Assembly: GCF_021044825.1 (NCBI RefSeq)
Contig: NZ_JAJNOC010000005.1
Coordinates: 124,001-188,000, forward strand
Source: Massilia phyllostachyos
Lineage (GTDB): Bacteria > Pseudomonadota > Gammaproteobacteria > Burkholderiales > Burkholderiaceae_D
DNA length: 64,000 bases
Direction: 5' to 3'
This document shows positions 62,948 through 64,000 of this stretch, piece after piece (positions within the stretch are counted from its first letter, which is position 1; each line of letters begins with the position of its first letter). The translations under genes were made by a program, and so were the position numbers. Under the pieces are notes generated by a model. It saw only the letters and a list, made by a program, of their open reading frames with translations, did not search any database and was not told where the DNA came from.

Positions 62948-64000
62948 ATGAACATCCGCTCCAGCGCCGCCGCCCTTTTCCTTGCCCTGCTTTGTGCGGG
63001 GGGCGGCGCGCATGCACAGGAAAAGGTGCTGCGCATGTTCCTGTCCACCAGCGAGACCGGCCTGGACCCCGCCTCGGCCTCCGATAACGCCACCTTGTCG
63101 CTGCTGGAAAACCTGTTCGACCCGCTGCTGCGCTACGATTACCTGGCGCGCCCGGCAAAGCTGCGTCCGAACACGGCGACCGCCATGCCGGAAGTGAGCG
63201 CCGATGGCCTGACCTATACCTTCCGCCTTCGCCCCGGCATCCATTTCACGCCCGACCCGGCGTTCAAGGGAGCGAAGCGCGAGATGACGGCGCAGGACTA
63301 CGTCTACAGCATCAAGCGCCTGTACAACCCGGCCCTGAAATCGCCCTGGGCCTATATGTTCGACGGGAAGATCGCCGGCGACGAGATATTGAAGACGGCC
63401 TACGACGTCGACAAGCCGGTCGCCGGCCTGCAAGCGCTCGATCGCTACACCTTGCGCATTCGCCTGAAGGAGCGCGACAACAACTTCCTGTTCTACCTCG
63501 CGGTGCCGGCCACCGGCGTGGTGGCGCGCGAGGTGATCGAAGCGTATCCGGGCCAGGCCGGCAACCACCCGGTCGGCACCGGCCCCTTCATGGTGGGCGA
63601 GTGGAAGCGCAGCGACCGCATCGTCCTGCTGGCCAATCCCTATTCGACGGCGGTATTCCATGCGACGCCCGGCGACAATGCCGAGGACAAGGCCATCGCC
63701 GCGGCGCTCGAGGGCAAGCGCCTGCCGCGCGTGGACCGGGTCGAGGTGCGCATCGCCGAGGAGTTCCAGGGCCGCATGCTCGGCTTCCTGAACGCAGAAT
63801 ACGACTACCTCGAGCAGATCCCCGAGTCGATGACCGAGATGGTGGTGCGCGACGGCCAGTTGAAACCCGAGCTGGCGGCGCGCGGCATCGTGCTGTCGCG
63901 CTTCCCGGTGCTGCAGACCTACTACATGTGGATGAACATGAACGACCCGGTGGTCGGCGGCTACGGCAAGGACCGGATCGCGCTGCGCCGGGCGATCTCG
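62948..64000 (+). CDS. periplasmic peptide/oligopeptide-binding protein of an ABC transporter, 5' part
   Basis: The frame opens at the ATG at 62948 and is still open at the right edge (351 codons). Signal peptide to about residue 24 (AGGGAHAQ), then SBP family 5 motifs: LDPASASDNATLSLLENLFDPLLRYD-type sequence (motif LLENLFDPLLRYD), LTYTFRLRPGIHFTPD, MTAQDYVYSIKRLYNP and NHPVGTGPFMVGEW. Such proteins capture oligopeptides, including murein tripeptides, for import. It is divergent from spmAB (141 bp apart). Ligand unknown; context suggests cell-wall peptides. Confidence 0.85.
   Translation, partial: MNIRSSAAALFLALLCAGGGAHAQEKVLRMFLSTSETGLDPASASDNATLSLLENLFDPLLRYDYLARPAKLRPNTATAMPEVSADGLTYTFRLRPGIHFTPDPAFKGAKREMTAQDYVYSIKRLYNPALKSPWAYMFDGKIAGDEILKTAYDVDKPVAGLQALDRYTLRIRLKERDNNFLFYLAVPATGVVAREVIEAYPGQAGNHPVGTGPFMVGEWKRSDRIVLLANPYSTAVFHATPGDNAEDKAIAAALEGKRLPRVDRVEVRIAEEFQGRMLGFLNAEYDYLEQIPESMTEMVVRDGQLKPELAARGIVLSRFPVLQTYYMWMNMNDPVVGGYGKDRIALRRAIS

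Overview
The window comes from a high-GC bacterium, most likely a Betaproteobacterium of the order Burkholderiales and probably Oxalobacteraceae (Massilia/Telluria-like). That placement rests on overall protein resemblance, the argP-argO, ybeD-lipB-lipA and bioAFDB arrangements, and strong G/C-ending codon use; no search was run. Genes are densely packed on both strands, no gap exceeds about 260 bp, and I see no phage, insertion sequence or CRISPR array.

Layout. 1-4.5 kb: the 3' part of a PhoX-type phosphatase, a small membrane protein, the divergent argP/argO pair and a nitronate monooxygenase. 4.5-13.7 kb: LysR-controlled quinone reductase and nitroreductase, small secreted and membrane proteins, an SRAP (YedK-like) protein, glutaminyl cyclase, another quinone reductase, and a DUF2269 / SDR-DoxX pair. 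13.7-18.8 kb: a tandem pair of related small proteins (the second truncated), a large Oar-like TonB-dependent receptor with a repeat-bearing promoter, and a DUF808 membrane protein. 19-24.7 kb: a lone BrnA-like ribbon-helix-helix protein, HU, a LysE-type exporter, a FecR/DUF6600 protein, then ybeD-lipB-lipA. 24.7-28.9 kb: an inverted repeat that supplies the end of a GlxA-type regulator, a rhodanese, a Suv3-like RNA helicase, a REP-like palindrome and a thioesterase. 28.8-33.2 kb: the envelope/replication cluster dolP-diaA-yraN-lpoA with divergent rsmI, as in E. coli. 33.2-35.5 kb: small genes and tRNA-Pro(UGG).

35.5-49.5 kb is one long minus-strand run. Leucine/isovalerate catabolism genes (mccB, liuC, mccA, mvaB) are split by a complete biotin operon (bioA-F-D-B), so a biotin-dependent carboxylase and the biotin pathway share a transcription unit. 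Two ACGT-core palindromes resembling LiuR operators lie inside the upstream gene ychJ.

49.6-64 kb holds a peptidoglycan salvage region: a NagR-like GntR regulator, murQ, an AmpG-like permease, a NagX-like protein, a DigH-like glycosidase lipoprotein, a BadF-type amino-sugar kinase, an AmiD-like amidase, a LysR regulator, a VanX/DdpX dipeptidase, a polysaccharide deacetylase, DacB, a nucleoside-recognition membrane protein and the start of a peptide-binding protein. Together they could cleave, import and phosphorylate cell-wall sugars and peptides.

The most unusual structural signal is an abrupt reversal of G-versus-C strand bias centred on the REP-like palindromes at about 28.33 kb and 60.0 kb. 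It changes codon use in the flanking gene ends regardless of transcription direction.
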